Source of the DNA: Streptomyces lincolnensis
GTDB taxonomy: Bacteria > Actinomycetota > Actinomycetes > Streptomycetales > Streptomycetaceae
Assembly (NCBI RefSeq): GCF_001685355.1
Contig: NZ_CP016438.1
Span: 5,580,001-5,644,000, forward strand
Direction of reading: 5' to 3'
Length of the DNA stretch: 64,000 bases
The translations under genes and the position numbers were made by a program. The notes beneath the pieces are model-generated. The model saw only the letters and a program-made list of their open reading frames with translations, did no database searches and had not been told where the DNA came from. Positions 35,230 through 44,482 of this stretch are shown piece by piece (positions within the stretch are counted from its first letter, which is position 1; every line of letters starts with the position of its first letter).

Positions 35230-37446
35230 ATGGCGGGGGAGACGCCGGACCAGGGTGAGGGAAGGGTCATCAACAGCCGGTACCGGCTGCTGCGGGCCCT
35301 GGGCGCGGGCGGCATGGGCCGTGTGTGGCTCGCGCACGACGAGGAGCTGGCCTGCGAAGTCGCGATGAAGGAGATCGCGCTGCCGGACGGGCCGATGGAC
35401 GCGGGCGAGCCGTCACAACGTATCGCGCGCGCCCGCAGCGAGGCCCGGCACGCGGCACGACTGCGCGGGCATCCGCATGTGGCGACAGTGCACGACGTGG
35501 TGGTGCACGAGGGGCTGCCGTGGATCGTCATGGAGCACGTCCCGGACGCGGTCGACCTCCAGGCCGTCGTACGGCGTTCCGGGCCGCTGCCGCCCTCCCA
35601 GGTGGCGCGGATCGGACTCGCCGTCCTCGACGCGCTGACCGCCGGACACCGCATCGGCATCCTCCACCGGGATGTGAAACCGGCCAACATCCTTCTGGCG
35701 CCCGACTCCTCGGGCGACCCCTGCGCGCGCGTGCTGCTCACCGACTACGGCATCGCCCTCCAGCCCGAGTCCCGCGAGCCCCGGCTCACCGCCACCGCCG
35801 GCATCCTCGGCACGCCCGGCTACCTCGCACCGGAGCGGGCCCGCGGCGAGCCGCCCACGCCGGCCGCCGACCTGTTCTCCCTCGGCGCCACGCTGTACCA
35901 CGCCGTCGAGGGTCGCGGCCCCTTCGACCGCCACGGCGAGTACGCGACCCTCACGGCCCTGCTCGGCGATGAGCCCACACCGCCGGTGCGGGCCGCCGAA
36001 CTCACCCCGGTGCTGCTCGGGTTGCTGGTCAAGGACCCCGTGCGCAGGTTCGCGCCGGAGGTGGTGGCGCGAGGGTTGGGGCGGGTGGTGCAGGGGGCGG
36101 CGGGCGCGGGATTCGGGCCGCCGCCCGGCACTCCGCAGACCGCCGGTACCGCCCAGACGCCGGGCACGCCGCATACGCCGGGGCCTCCGCCGCCGTCGGC
36201 GGGTGCGCCGCAGACGTTCCGTACGCCGTCCAGCCCGCAGGCGTCTCAGGCCTCGCACTCGCCTGCGGGCGGCCCCTACGACGTCGGGGGGCCGGGCACG
36301 CCGGGGAGCGGGGCCCCTGCCACGCCCGCGCATCCGTCCCCGGAGCCCGGCAATCCGTATGCGCAGGGGACCGCTGCATCTCCGTACGCCGGATCGCCGT
36401 ACGCGGGGAGCGGCAGCCCGACACCGTACGCCGGAAGCGGCAGCCCCACGCCGTACGCCGGAAGCGGCCCGCCGCCGTACACGGGCGGCACGCAGGGCGG
36501 TCCCTGGGGGCCCGGCGGCGGTGGCGCGGGTCCGCCCTCGGCGCCCGGTGGGCGGAAACGCCTCGCCCTCGTCGCCCTCGTCGTGGCCGCCGTTCTCGTC
36601 ATCGCCGGGGGAGCGTGGGCGGCCGTGTCGCTCACCGGGGACGACGGCGGCGACCGGAACGCGGTGACGAAGAAGTCGCCCCCGCCGAGCGCGTCGCAGG
36701 GCACGCCGTCCCCGACGGGGCCCGTGCTGCCGTACGGCGATGCCGTCGGGCTCGGTGAGCCCTTGGAGACCGGGGACTGTGTGCAGGCGGTCTGGTCGGG
36801 GACGCCGTTCAGGTCGGTGCCGAACCTGGGCGTGGTGGACTGCGCCGACGACTGGCCGGACGGTCAGGTCGTGGCGGTCGACACGGCCATCGACCACGCC
36901 GACGCCCGCGCCGAGGGGGCGAAACGGTGCGCGAACCAGAGCCGCACGATCGTCGAGGCGCTGCCGGACGCGGCCGGCTACGCCGTCGTGCCCACCGCCG
37001 AGGGCTTCACCACGGCGGGCGGAGGTACGGCATGTCTCGTACTGGGCCGCCATGCCGCGATAGGCGGCGAAGTGGGCCGCTTCCGCGACGCCGGCACGAA
37101 TTTGTGGGTGGGTCAGATGAGCATCGGCGACTGCTGGACCTACGAGGAGCTGGAGGAGGGCTACGAGGCCCCGCTCACCGACTGCGCCGAACCCCACACG
37201 GACCAGGTCGTCGGCACCGTCCAGGCACCCGCGGACATGAGCTACAAGAAGGGCATCGACAACGCGACCAAGCTGTGCGGCAACAAGTTCGAGCCGACCT
37301 GGGCACCGGGACGGGAGCGGAACACGTTCGGCTGGGTGGCCGACAAGGACGACTGGGAGCAGGGCTTCACCAAGGTCGTGTGCACCGTGGGACGGGCCGA
37401 CAACGGCAGGACGACCGGAAAAATACGTGAACCCGGCTCGGTCTGA
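35230..37446 (+). CDS. Transmembrane Ser/Thr protein kinase
   Basis: A 738-residue receptor-type kinase. The kinase domain is at residues 15-280: GAGGMGRVW loop, Lys 47, HRDVKPAN with Asp near 148, DYG (in place of DFG) near 172 and GTPGYLAPE. A 150-residue Pro/Ala/Gly linker includes repeats of SPTPYAGSG. One membrane segment follows near residues 443-468, then an extracellular part of about 270 residues with two Cys-containing modules resembling the septum-formation (PF13845-like) domain, e.g. IGDCWTYEEL and DCAEPHTDQVVG. It probably senses an envelope signal. ATG 35230 has GGGGAGG upstream, itself one of two copies of CTCGGGGGAGGCGC. Confidence 0.9.
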   Translation: MAGETPDQGEGRVINSRYRLLRALGAGGMGRVWLAHDEELACEVAMKEIALPDGPMDAGEPSQRIARARSEARHAARLRGHPHVATVHDVVVHEGLPWIVMEHVPDAVDLQAVVRRSGPLPPSQVARIGLAVLDALTAGHRIGILHRDVKPANILLAPDSSGDPCARVLLTDYGIALQPESREPRLTATAGILGTPGYLAPERARGEPPTPAADLFSLGATLYHAVEGRGPFDRHGEYATLTALLGDEPTPPVRAAELTPVLLGLLVKDPVRRFAPEVVARGLGRVVQGAAGAGFGPPPGTPQTAGTAQTPGTPHTPGPPPPSAGAPQTFRTPSSPQASQASHSPAGGPYDVGGPGTPGSGAPATPAHPSPEPGNPYAQGTAASPYAGSPYAGSGSPTPYAGSGSPTPYAGSGPPPYTGGTQGGPWGPGGGGAGPPSAPGGRKRLALVALVVAAVLVIAGGAWAAVSLTGDDGGDRNAVTKKSPPPSASQGTPSPTGPVLPYGDAVGLGEPLETGDCVQAVWSGTPFRSVPNLGVVDCADDWPDGQVVAVDTAIDHADARAEGAKRCANQSRTIVEALPDAAGYAVVPTAEGFTTAGGGTACLVLGRHAAIGGEVGRFRDAGTNLWVGQMSIGDCWTYEELEEGYEAPLTDCAEPHTDQVVGTVQAPADMSYKKGIDNATKLCGNKFEPTWAPGRERNTFGWVADKDDWEQGFTKVVCTVGRADNGRTTGKIREPGSV

Positions 37447-37632
37447 GGCGCCTCCGAGCGCGTCCGGCCCGCTCCCAGGGGCCCCGCACCGTGACCCCGC
37501 GCGAGCGGAACGGGGGAGTCCGCGGCCCTGTCGATCCCCCGTTCACCCAGGGTTCTCCTGGCCGCCGCCCGCGCGTGTCAGCCTCCACGCACTGGACACC
37601 CGCGGTCTGAGAACGAAGGGGCGGCACAAGCC

Positions 37633-37830
37633 ATGGAGAGCGGACCGGCGATCTTCGCGGGCCTGGTGTTCGCCCTGTTCGGAGGCGGCCTGCTGGTGTG
37701 GACGGCGGTCCGTGTACGGCACCGTCAACCGGTGGCCCACGGTGTGAGCCCTGTCGCATCCGCGACCCTCGCGACCCTCTTCGCGCTGCTCGCCCTCGCC
37801 CTCGGAACCTGGTGCTTCAGCCACCTGTGA
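37633..37830 (+). CDS. Small two-helix membrane protein
   Basis: A 65-residue protein with two hydrophobic segments (AIFAGLVFALFGGGLLVW and ATLATLFALLALALGTWCF) joined by a basic loop VRVRHRQP. Unrecognised. ATG 37633 is preceded at a distance by GAAGGGGCGG. It stands alone between the kinase and topA; codon bias is normal for the region, so it is probably real. Confidence 0.6.
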   Translation: MESGPAIFAGLVFALFGGGLLVWTAVRVRHRQPVAHGVSPVASATLATLFALLALALGTWCFSHL

Positions 37831-38114
37831 AGTCGCCTGTGAAGCCGCCTGCGGGACCACCCACGAGGGCCGCTGCGCACGAGGCGTGCAGGTAACTGAG
37901 GGATCACCCTCCGGATGGGCTCGAAAAGGCCGGTGGATACTCCGGGCGGCAGGAATGGCGGTAGTCGGGTTACCGTTCGAGTGGCCGTTGCGGGCTTTTC
38001 CCGTTTGACACGGGGGCGGGATGTACCGTCACACTCCGCAGCGTCAGCATGACCCGACCCCGGGAACCAAGGCCTGGGGAGAGATCCCAGCGTCGACCGG
38101 AGAGAAGAGCGAAG
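37831..38114. promoter_or_regulatory. topA upstream region
   Basis: About 280 bp with no supported gene. An ATG-started extension of topA (38049) is open here but basic and unlike other TopA N-termini. Features include CGGTAGTCGGGTTACCG near 37960 and a GTTTGACACGGGG stretch near 38002 that could supply a -35 (TTGACA) for the topA promoter. In S. coelicolor topA is controlled by supercoiling. Confidence 0.4.
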
Positions 38115-40970
38115 TTGTCCCCGACCAGCGAGACCGCACAGGGCGGCCGCCGACTCGTCATCGTCGAGTCGCCTGCCAAGGCGAAGACGATCAAGGGCTA
38201 TCTCGGCCCCGGATACGTCGTCGAGGCGAGCGTCGGGCACATCCGCGACCTCCCCAACGGCGCCGCCGAAGTGCCCGAGAAGTACACCGGCGAGGTCCGT
38301 CGCCTCGGGGTGGACGTCGAGAACGACTTCCAGCCGATCTACGTCGTGAACGCCGACAAGCGGGCCCAGGTCAAGAAGCTCAAGGACCTGCTCAAGGACT
38401 CCGACGAACTCTTCCTCGCCACCGATGAGGACCGCGAGGGCGAGGCCATCGCGTGGCACCTCCTGGAAGTGCTCAAGCCCAAGGTCCCGGTCAAGCGCAT
38501 GGTGTTCCACGAGATCACCAAGGACGCGATCCGCGCGGCCGTCGCCAACCCGCGTGACCTCAACCAGCGCATGGTCGACGCCCAGGAGACCCGCCGTATC
38601 CTCGACCGCCTCTACGGCTACGAGGTCTCGCCGGTCCTGTGGAAGAAGGTCATGCCGCGGCTGTCCGCGGGCCGTGTCCAGTCCGTCGCCACCCGGCTCG
38701 TCGTGGAGCGGGAGCGGGAGCGCATCGCGTTCCGTTCCGCCGAGTACTGGGACCTGACGGGCACCTTCGCGACCGGCCGCGCCGGGGACCTCTCGGACCC
38801 GTCGTCGCTGGTCGCCCGCCTCCAGAGCGTCGACGGCAGGCGGGTCGCTCAGGGCCGCGACTTCGACTCCCTGGGGCAGATCAAGAGCGCGAACACCCTC
38901 CACCTCGACGAGGCGAACGCCCGCGCCCTGGCCGCGGCCCTGGAGCAGACGCGCTTCGCGGTCCGCTCGGTCGAGTCCAAGCCGTACCGCCGCTCGCCGT
39001 ACGCCCCGTTCCGTACGACGACCCTCCAGCAGGAGGCCAGCCGCAAGCTCGGCTTCGGCGCGAAGGCGACCATGCAGGTCGCCCAGAAGCTGTACGAGAA
39101 CGGCTACATCACGTACATGCGTACCGACTCCACGACACTCAGCGACACCGCCGTCGCCGCCGCTCGTGCCCAGGTCACGCAGCTGTACGGGGCCGACTAC
39201 CTGCCCGCCTCCCCGCGCACCTACGCCGGGAAGGTGAAGAACGCGCAGGAGGCGCACGAGGCGATCCGCCCGTCGGGTGATCGTTTCCGCACGCCCGCCG
39301 AGACCGGCCTGACCGGCGACCAGTTCCGGCTCTACGAGCTGATCTGGAAGCGGACCGTCGCCTCGCAGATGAAGGACGCGACCGGCAACTCCGTCACGGT
39401 GAAGATCGGTGGCACCGCCGCCGACGGCCGGGACGTCGAGTTCAGCGCCTCCGGCAAGACGATCACCTTCCACGGCTTCCTCAAGGCCTACGTCGAGGGC
39501 GCCGACGACCCGAACGCCGAGCTGGACGACCGCGAGCGCCGGCTGCCCCAGGTCAGCGAGGGCGACGCGCTGTCCGCCGAGGAGATCACGGTCGACGGGC
39601 ACGCCACCAAGCCCCCGGCCCGCTACACCGAGGCCAGCCTGGTCAAGGAGCTCGAAGAGCGCGAGATCGGCCGCCCGTCGACGTACGCGTCGATCATCGG
39701 CACGATCCTCGACCGCGGCTACGTCTTCAAGAAGGGCACGGCCCTGGTGCCGTCCTTCCTGTCCTTCGCCGTGGTCAACCTCCTGGAGAAGCACTTCGGG
39801 CGGCTCGTCGACTACGACTTCACCGCCCGGATGGAGGACGACCTCGACCGCATCGCCCGCGGTGAGGCGCAGGCCGTGCCGTGGCTGAGGCGCTTCTACT
39901 TCGGCGAGACCGTGCCCGACAGCGGCTTCGCCGCGGGCGGCGGCGGTGGCGCGGCCGAAGCCGGCAACGGCGACGGGGACCACCTCGGTGGCCTCAAGGA
40001 GCTGGTGACCGACCTGGGCGCGATCGACGCCCGCGAGGTGTCGTCGTTCCCGGTGGGCAACGACATCGTGCTCAGGGTCGGGCGCTACGGCCCGTACGTC
40101 GAGCGCGGCGAGAAGGACTCCGAGAACCACCAGCGGGCCGACGTGCCCGAGGACCTGGCCCCGGACGAGCTCTCCGTCGAGCTCGCGGAGGAACTGCTCG
40201 CCAAGCCGAGCGGCGACTTCGAGCTGGGCGCCGACCCGGTCACCGGCCGTCAGATCATCGCCCGGGACGGCCGCTACGGCCCGTACGTCACCGAGGTGCT
40301 CCCCGAGGGCACCCCGAAGACCGGCAAGAACGCCGTGAAGCCGCGTACGGCCTCGCTGTTCAAGTCGATGTCGCTGGACACGGTGACGCTCGAGGACGCG
40401 CTCAAGCTGATGTCGCTGCCGCGCGTGGTCGGCGCCGACGCCGAGGGCCAGGAGATCACCGCGCAGAACGGGCGGTACGGGCCGTACCTGAAGAAGGGCA
40501 CGGACTCGCGCTCGCTCCAGGCCGAGGAGCAGCTCTTCACGATCACCCTCGAAGAGGCGCTGGCGATCTACGCCCAGCCCAAGCAGCGCGGGCGGGCCGC
40601 CGCCAAGCCGCCGCTGAAGGAACTGGGCACGGACCCGGTCAGCGAGCAGCCGGTGGTGGTCAAGGACGGTCGCTTCGGACCGTACGTGACCGACGGGGAG
40701 ACCAACGCGACCCTGCGCTCCGGCGACAGCGTCGAGGAGATCACCCCGGAGCGAGGCTTCGAACTGCTCGCCGAGAAGCGGGCCAAGGGCCCCGCCAAGA
40801 AGACGGCGAAGAAGGCGCCCGCGAAGAAGGCCCCGGCCAAGAAGGCGACGGCCGCCAAGAAGACCGCGGCGAAGAAGACCACGACCGCGAAGAAGACGAC
40901 GGCGAAGAAGACCACCGCGAAGACGGCCGCCAAGAAGGCGACGGCTTCGAAGTCGGCGTCCGAGGACTGA
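38115..40970 (+). CDS. topA: DNA topoisomerase I, Lys-rich tail
   Basis: A 951-residue type IA topoisomerase, the essential relaxase of negative supercoils. It has the TOPRIM region VIVESPAKAKTIKGY with ATDEDREGEAIAWH, and the active Tyr in GYITYMRTDST. Four C-terminal repeats carry the GRYGPYV motif, followed by a 60-residue AKK-type basic tail instead of zinc fingers; such tails increase processivity in Streptomyces TopA. TTG 38115 is chosen because it gives LSPTSETAQGGRRLVIVESP (MSPTSET, the remembered TopA N-terminus) with GGAGAGAAGAG upstream. Confidence 0.95.
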   Translation: MSPTSETAQGGRRLVIVESPAKAKTIKGYLGPGYVVEASVGHIRDLPNGAAEVPEKYTGEVRRLGVDVENDFQPIYVVNADKRAQVKKLKDLLKDSDELFLATDEDREGEAIAWHLLEVLKPKVPVKRMVFHEITKDAIRAAVANPRDLNQRMVDAQETRRILDRLYGYEVSPVLWKKVMPRLSAGRVQSVATRLVVERERERIAFRSAEYWDLTGTFATGRAGDLSDPSSLVARLQSVDGRRVAQGRDFDSLGQIKSANTLHLDEANARALAAALEQTRFAVRSVESKPYRRSPYAPFRTTTLQQEASRKLGFGAKATMQVAQKLYENGYITYMRTDSTTLSDTAVAAARAQVTQLYGADYLPASPRTYAGKVKNAQEAHEAIRPSGDRFRTPAETGLTGDQFRLYELIWKRTVASQMKDATGNSVTVKIGGTAADGRDVEFSASGKTITFHGFLKAYVEGADDPNAELDDRERRLPQVSEGDALSAEEITVDGHATKPPARYTEASLVKELEEREIGRPSTYASIIGTILDRGYVFKKGTALVPSFLSFAVVNLLEKHFGRLVDYDFTARMEDDLDRIARGEAQAVPWLRRFYFGETVPDSGFAAGGGGGAAEAGNGDGDHLGGLKELVTDLGAIDAREVSSFPVGNDIVLRVGRYGPYVERGEKDSENHQRADVPEDLAPDELSVELAEELLAKPSGDFELGADPVTGRQIIARDGRYGPYVTEVLPEGTPKTGKNAVKPRTASLFKSMSLDTVTLEDALKLMSLPRVVGADAEGQEITAQNGRYGPYLKKGTDSRSLQAEEQLFTITLEEALAIYAQPKQRGRAAAKPPLKELGTDPVSEQPVVVKDGRFGPYVTDGETNATLRSGDSVEEITPERGFELLAEKRAKGPAKKTAKKAPAKKAPAKKATAAKKTAAKKTTTAKKTTAKKTTAKTAAKKATASKSASED

Positions 40971-41020
40971 GCCGAGCCCTCTTCCCTCACGGATTCCGTC
41001 ACGGAGGCTTCGCAAAACGA

Positions 41021-41051
41021 ACGCCCCGGCATCACTTTGGTGTCGGGGCGT
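41021..41051 (+). terminator. Terminator after topA
   Basis: ACGCCCCGGCA pairs with TGTCGGGGCGT (one G-T pair) across a 9-nt loop, 50 bp past topA. Confidence 0.7.
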
Positions 41052-41106
41052 GCGCACGTTCGGACGGGCCCTCCAGCCTGTCGGTGGCTCCCGATAGGCT
41101 GAAAGC

Positions 41107-44100
41107 ATGACCCCAGCCGAGCAGCCAACGGCCCTTCACCCGGCCCCCGACGACGCCCTGGTCGCGGACTCCCGCGAGCGCGCCGTCCGCGCCCTGCTGC
41201 GCCGACCGCAGCTGAAACGGCTGTGGAGCGCCCATCTCGTGGGCGGTATCGGCGACACGCTCGCGCTCTTGGTGCTGGTCGTCCTCGCGCTCCAGGCGGC
41301 GATCGCCGAGGGTTCGTTCGGCGGCGGGTACCGGGGCGTGGCGTTCGCAGTGGCGACCGTTTTCGGTGTGCGCATCCTGGCGACACTGCTCTTCGGTGCC
41401 GTCCTGCTCGGCCCGCTGACATCGCTCACCTCCCAGGAGGGCCCCCTCGACCGCCGCTGGACCATGGTCGGCGCGGACGGGCTGCGGGTCCTGGCGCTCA
41501 TCGTGGCGCCCCTGTGGATCGACTGGACGCCCGCGGACGCCCTGGCGATCGTGCTGGTCACCGCCTTCGTGACCGGGATCGCCGAGCGGTTCTGGACGGT
41601 GTGCCGGGAGAGCGCGGCGCCCGCGCTGCTGCCCGCCCCGCCGCCGGAGGGCGCGACGGTACGACCGCTGCCGGACCACATGGACGCGCTGCGCCGCCTG
41701 TCGCTGCGGACCAGCTTCGTGGCGATCCCGCTCGCGGCCGCCGCCCTGGTCGTCGCGGGCCTGCTCAACAACCTGCTGGGCTCCGGGATCGCCTGGTTCG
41801 CCCAGCACCAGGCGGCCCTCGGCTCGTACGTCGCGGCCGGACTGTTCGCCGCGTCCCTGTCGGTGCTGACCTTCCTGGAACTGCCCGACACCCGCACCCC
41901 GCGCGCGCGTTCGCCGCTGGAGGGACTGCGCCGGCCCAAGAGCGGCACGGACGCCGACAGGGGCCGTACCGGCGCCCTCCCGCTGCTGGTGCTCTCCGGC
42001 GCGGCCGTCGCCGGGGCGGTGGCGGCCGCGGTCGCCGTGGCCGTGCTGCACGCCAAGGACCTGGGCGGCGGCCCGGTGCTCTACGGCCTGCTGGTGGTCG
42101 CCCTGACCGGCGGGGTCGTCGTCGGCATCCGTACGGCACCGAGGGTCCTGCCGACGCTGTCGCGGCGCCGGCTGCTGGCGCTGGCGATCGCCTTCACCGG
42201 TGTCGCGCTGCTGGCCGCCGGGCTCGTCCCGGACGTGACCAGTGTGGTGCTGATCCTCGCCTTCGCGGGCGCGGGCGCGGGTGCGGCCGCCAACACCGGG
42301 CACACGCTGCTGGACCAGGAGACCGAGGAGTACCGGCGGGCACGGACCACCGAGCACCTGCACGCGGTCGTCCGCGTGTGCGTGGCGCTCGGCGCGGTCG
42401 TCGCGCCCGTGGTCGCGGCGGCGATCGGCCCGCACCGCCTGGAGAACGGCAAGTTCGTCTTCGCCCACGGCGGCGCGGCCTTCACGCTGATGCTGGTGGG
42501 CGCGCTGCTGCTGCCGGTGGCCGCGCTCGTGCTGGCCAAGGTCGACGACCGGTCCGGCGTGCCGCTGCGCACCGACCTCAAGGACGCGCTGCTCGGCGGG
42601 GACGACCCGGAGACGGTGCCCGCGTCGAACGGCTTCTTCATCGCCCTGGAGGGCGGCGACGGGGCAGGGAAGTCCACCCAGGCCGAGGCGCTCGCCGAGT
42701 GGATCCGCGCCAAGGGACACGAGGTCGTCGTCACCCGCGAGCCGGGGGCCACGCCCGTGGGCAAGCGGCTGCGGTCGATCCTGCTGGACGTGTCGAGCGC
42801 CGGACTGTCGCACCGGGCGGAGGCGCTGCTGTACGCGGCGGACCGCGCGGAGCATGTGGACACGGTGGTGCGGCCCGCGCTGGAGCGCGGCGCGGTGGTC
42901 GTCTCGGACCGCTACATCGACTCCTCGGTCGCCTACCAGGGAGCGGGCCGGGACCTGTCCCCGACCGAGATCGCCCGCATCAACCGGTGGGCGACGAACG
43001 GCCTCGTACCGCATCTGACCGTGCTGCTCGACGTCTCGCCGGAGATCGCGCGCGAGCGGTTCACCGAGGCGCCGGACCGGCTGGAGTCGGAGCCGGCCGA
43101 GTTCCACGCGCGCGTGCGCTCCGGTTTCCTCGCGCTGGCCGCCGCCGACCCCGGCCGCTACCTGGTCGTGGACGCGGGCCAGGAGCCCGAGGCCGTCACC
43201 ACCGTCGTACGGCATCGGCTCGACCACATGCTGCCGCTGTCCGAGGCCGAGATCCTGGCCCAGGAGGAAGCGCGCCGCAAGGCCGAGGAAGAGGCCCGGC
43301 GCAAGGCCGAGGAGGAGGCCGCCCGCAAGGCCGAGGAGGAGCGCCTGGAGCGGGAGCGCCAGGAGCAACTGGCCCGGCTGCGTGCCGAGGAGGAGGAGCG
43401 CAAGCAGCGCGAGCTGGAGGAGGCGCAGCGGCGCGAGGCCGAACGGCAGGCGGAGGAGGCCCGGCTGCGGGCCGAGGAAGCGCGTCGACGGGCCGAGGAG
43501 GAACAGGCCCGGCTCCTCGCCGAGGAGAAGGCGCGCGCCGAGGAGGAGGCACGCCGGCAGGCCGAGGCGGACCGGCTCCGCAAGCAGGCCGAGGAGGAGG
43601 CCCGGCTGCGCACCGAGGCCGAGGCGCGACGGCTGGAGAAGCAGCGCAAGGCCGAGGAGGCACTGCTGCGGGCCGAGGAGGCCCGCCGCCAGGCCGAGCA
43701 GGCGGCGGCCGCGGCCGCGGCGGGACCCAGGACGGGGACGGGATCCACGGCTGCCGGATCCGCGCCGGAGGCGATGACCGTGCCGACGCCGGTGGTGACA
43801 TCGACGAACGCGTCGGGCGGTCCGGTGGACGAGACGGCGGTGCTGCCCCGGGTGCGGGACGAGCGGGCCGACGGGACCGACGGCCGCTCGCCGGGCGCTC
43901 CTTCCGAGGGTGCCGCTCCCGGCGGGCCGGACGCCGAGGTGACGGCCGAGCTGCCGCAGCCGCCCGCGCCGGCGGGCGCCGCGGACGAGACGGCCGTACT
44001 GCCGCCGGTTCCGCCGGGGGCCGCCGACGAGACCGCGGTGCTGCCTCCCGTGCCTCCTGCGCCGCCCGGTGCCGCCGACGAGACGGCCGTACTGCCGCCC

Positions 44101-44388
44101 GTCCGGGACGAGGAACCCTCGGACCGGGTTCCGCCGGGGTACTTCCGTGACGAGCGGCCGGGGGCCCGGCCGGACGGGACCGAGGGCCGTACGCGTGAGC
44201 TTCCGCAGGTCGACGAGACGGGCGCGCCGGCACCCCGGCGGCGGAGCCGGTCCGACTGGGCCGAGGAGACGCCGCTGGACGATCTGCCCACGCTGGCGGA
44301 CGAGTTGCTCGGGCCGCACGGCGAAGAGCACGGCGATGAGTACGGTGACGAAGGCGGCCGCGGGCGGCGTCGGGGCCGGGGACGCTGA
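41107..44388 (+). CDS. tmk: Membrane MFS-like domain fused to thymidylate kinase and a long coiled coil
   Basis: A 1093-residue protein in four parts. Residues 20 to about 490 have about ten hydrophobic segments resembling an MFS transporter. Residues 509-710 are a complete dTMP kinase: P-loop EGGDGAGKST, DR(Y) motif SDRYIDSSVAYQGAGR and a lid region. Residues 715-870 are an almost pure EEARRKAEEE coiled coil. The last 220 residues are acidic with four copies of DETAVLP. Ordinary Tmk has about 210 residues. The kinase makes dTDP for DNA synthesis; here it would be held at the membrane. ATG 41107. Streptomyces species carry this same fusion, next to holB as Tmk usually is. Confidence 0.92.
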   Translation: MTPAEQPTALHPAPDDALVADSRERAVRALLRRPQLKRLWSAHLVGGIGDTLALLVLVVLALQAAIAEGSFGGGYRGVAFAVATVFGVRILATLLFGAVLLGPLTSLTSQEGPLDRRWTMVGADGLRVLALIVAPLWIDWTPADALAIVLVTAFVTGIAERFWTVCRESAAPALLPAPPPEGATVRPLPDHMDALRRLSLRTSFVAIPLAAAALVVAGLLNNLLGSGIAWFAQHQAALGSYVAAGLFAASLSVLTFLELPDTRTPRARSPLEGLRRPKSGTDADRGRTGALPLLVLSGAAVAGAVAAAVAVAVLHAKDLGGGPVLYGLLVVALTGGVVVGIRTAPRVLPTLSRRRLLALAIAFTGVALLAAGLVPDVTSVVLILAFAGAGAGAAANTGHTLLDQETEEYRRARTTEHLHAVVRVCVALGAVVAPVVAAAIGPHRLENGKFVFAHGGAAFTLMLVGALLLPVAALVLAKVDDRSGVPLRTDLKDALLGGDDPETVPASNGFFIALEGGDGAGKSTQAEALAEWIRAKGHEVVVTREPGATPVGKRLRSILLDVSSAGLSHRAEALLYAADRAEHVDTVVRPALERGAVVVSDRYIDSSVAYQGAGRDLSPTEIARINRWATNGLVPHLTVLLDVSPEIARERFTEAPDRLESEPAEFHARVRSGFLALAAADPGRYLVVDAGQEPEAVTTVVRHRLDHMLPLSEAEILAQEEARRKAEEEARRKAEEEAARKAEEERLERERQEQLARLRAEEEERKQRELEEAQRREAERQAEEARLRAEEARRRAEEEQARLLAEEKARAEEEARRQAEADRLRKQAEEEARLRTEAEARRLEKQRKAEEALLRAEEARRQAEQAAAAAAAGPRTGTGSTAAGSAPEAMTVPTPVVTSTNASGGPVDETAVLPRVRDERADGTDGRSPGAPSEGAAPGGPDAEVTAELPQPPAPAGAADETAVLPPVPPGAADETAVLPPVPPAPPGAADETAVLPPVRDEEPSDRVPPGYFRDERPGARPDGTEGRTRELPQVDETGAPAPRRRSRSDWAEETPLDDLPTLADELLGPHGEEHGDEYGDEGGRGRRRGRGR

Positions 44389-44482
44389 GGCCCGCCCGGC
44401 GGTCGTCGTCGACCTCGTTGTCAGTGGCAGCCCGCACAATGGGTGCTGTGCCATGGGGCGTGACGGAAGGGCGGGGTGAGGG

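Noticed and set aside
36380..36480. Short tandem repeats that could suggest a CRISPR array
   Set aside because: They are in-frame GGAAGCGGCAGCCC-type repeats encoding the Pro/Gly linker of the kinase, without spacers of even length or cas genes.
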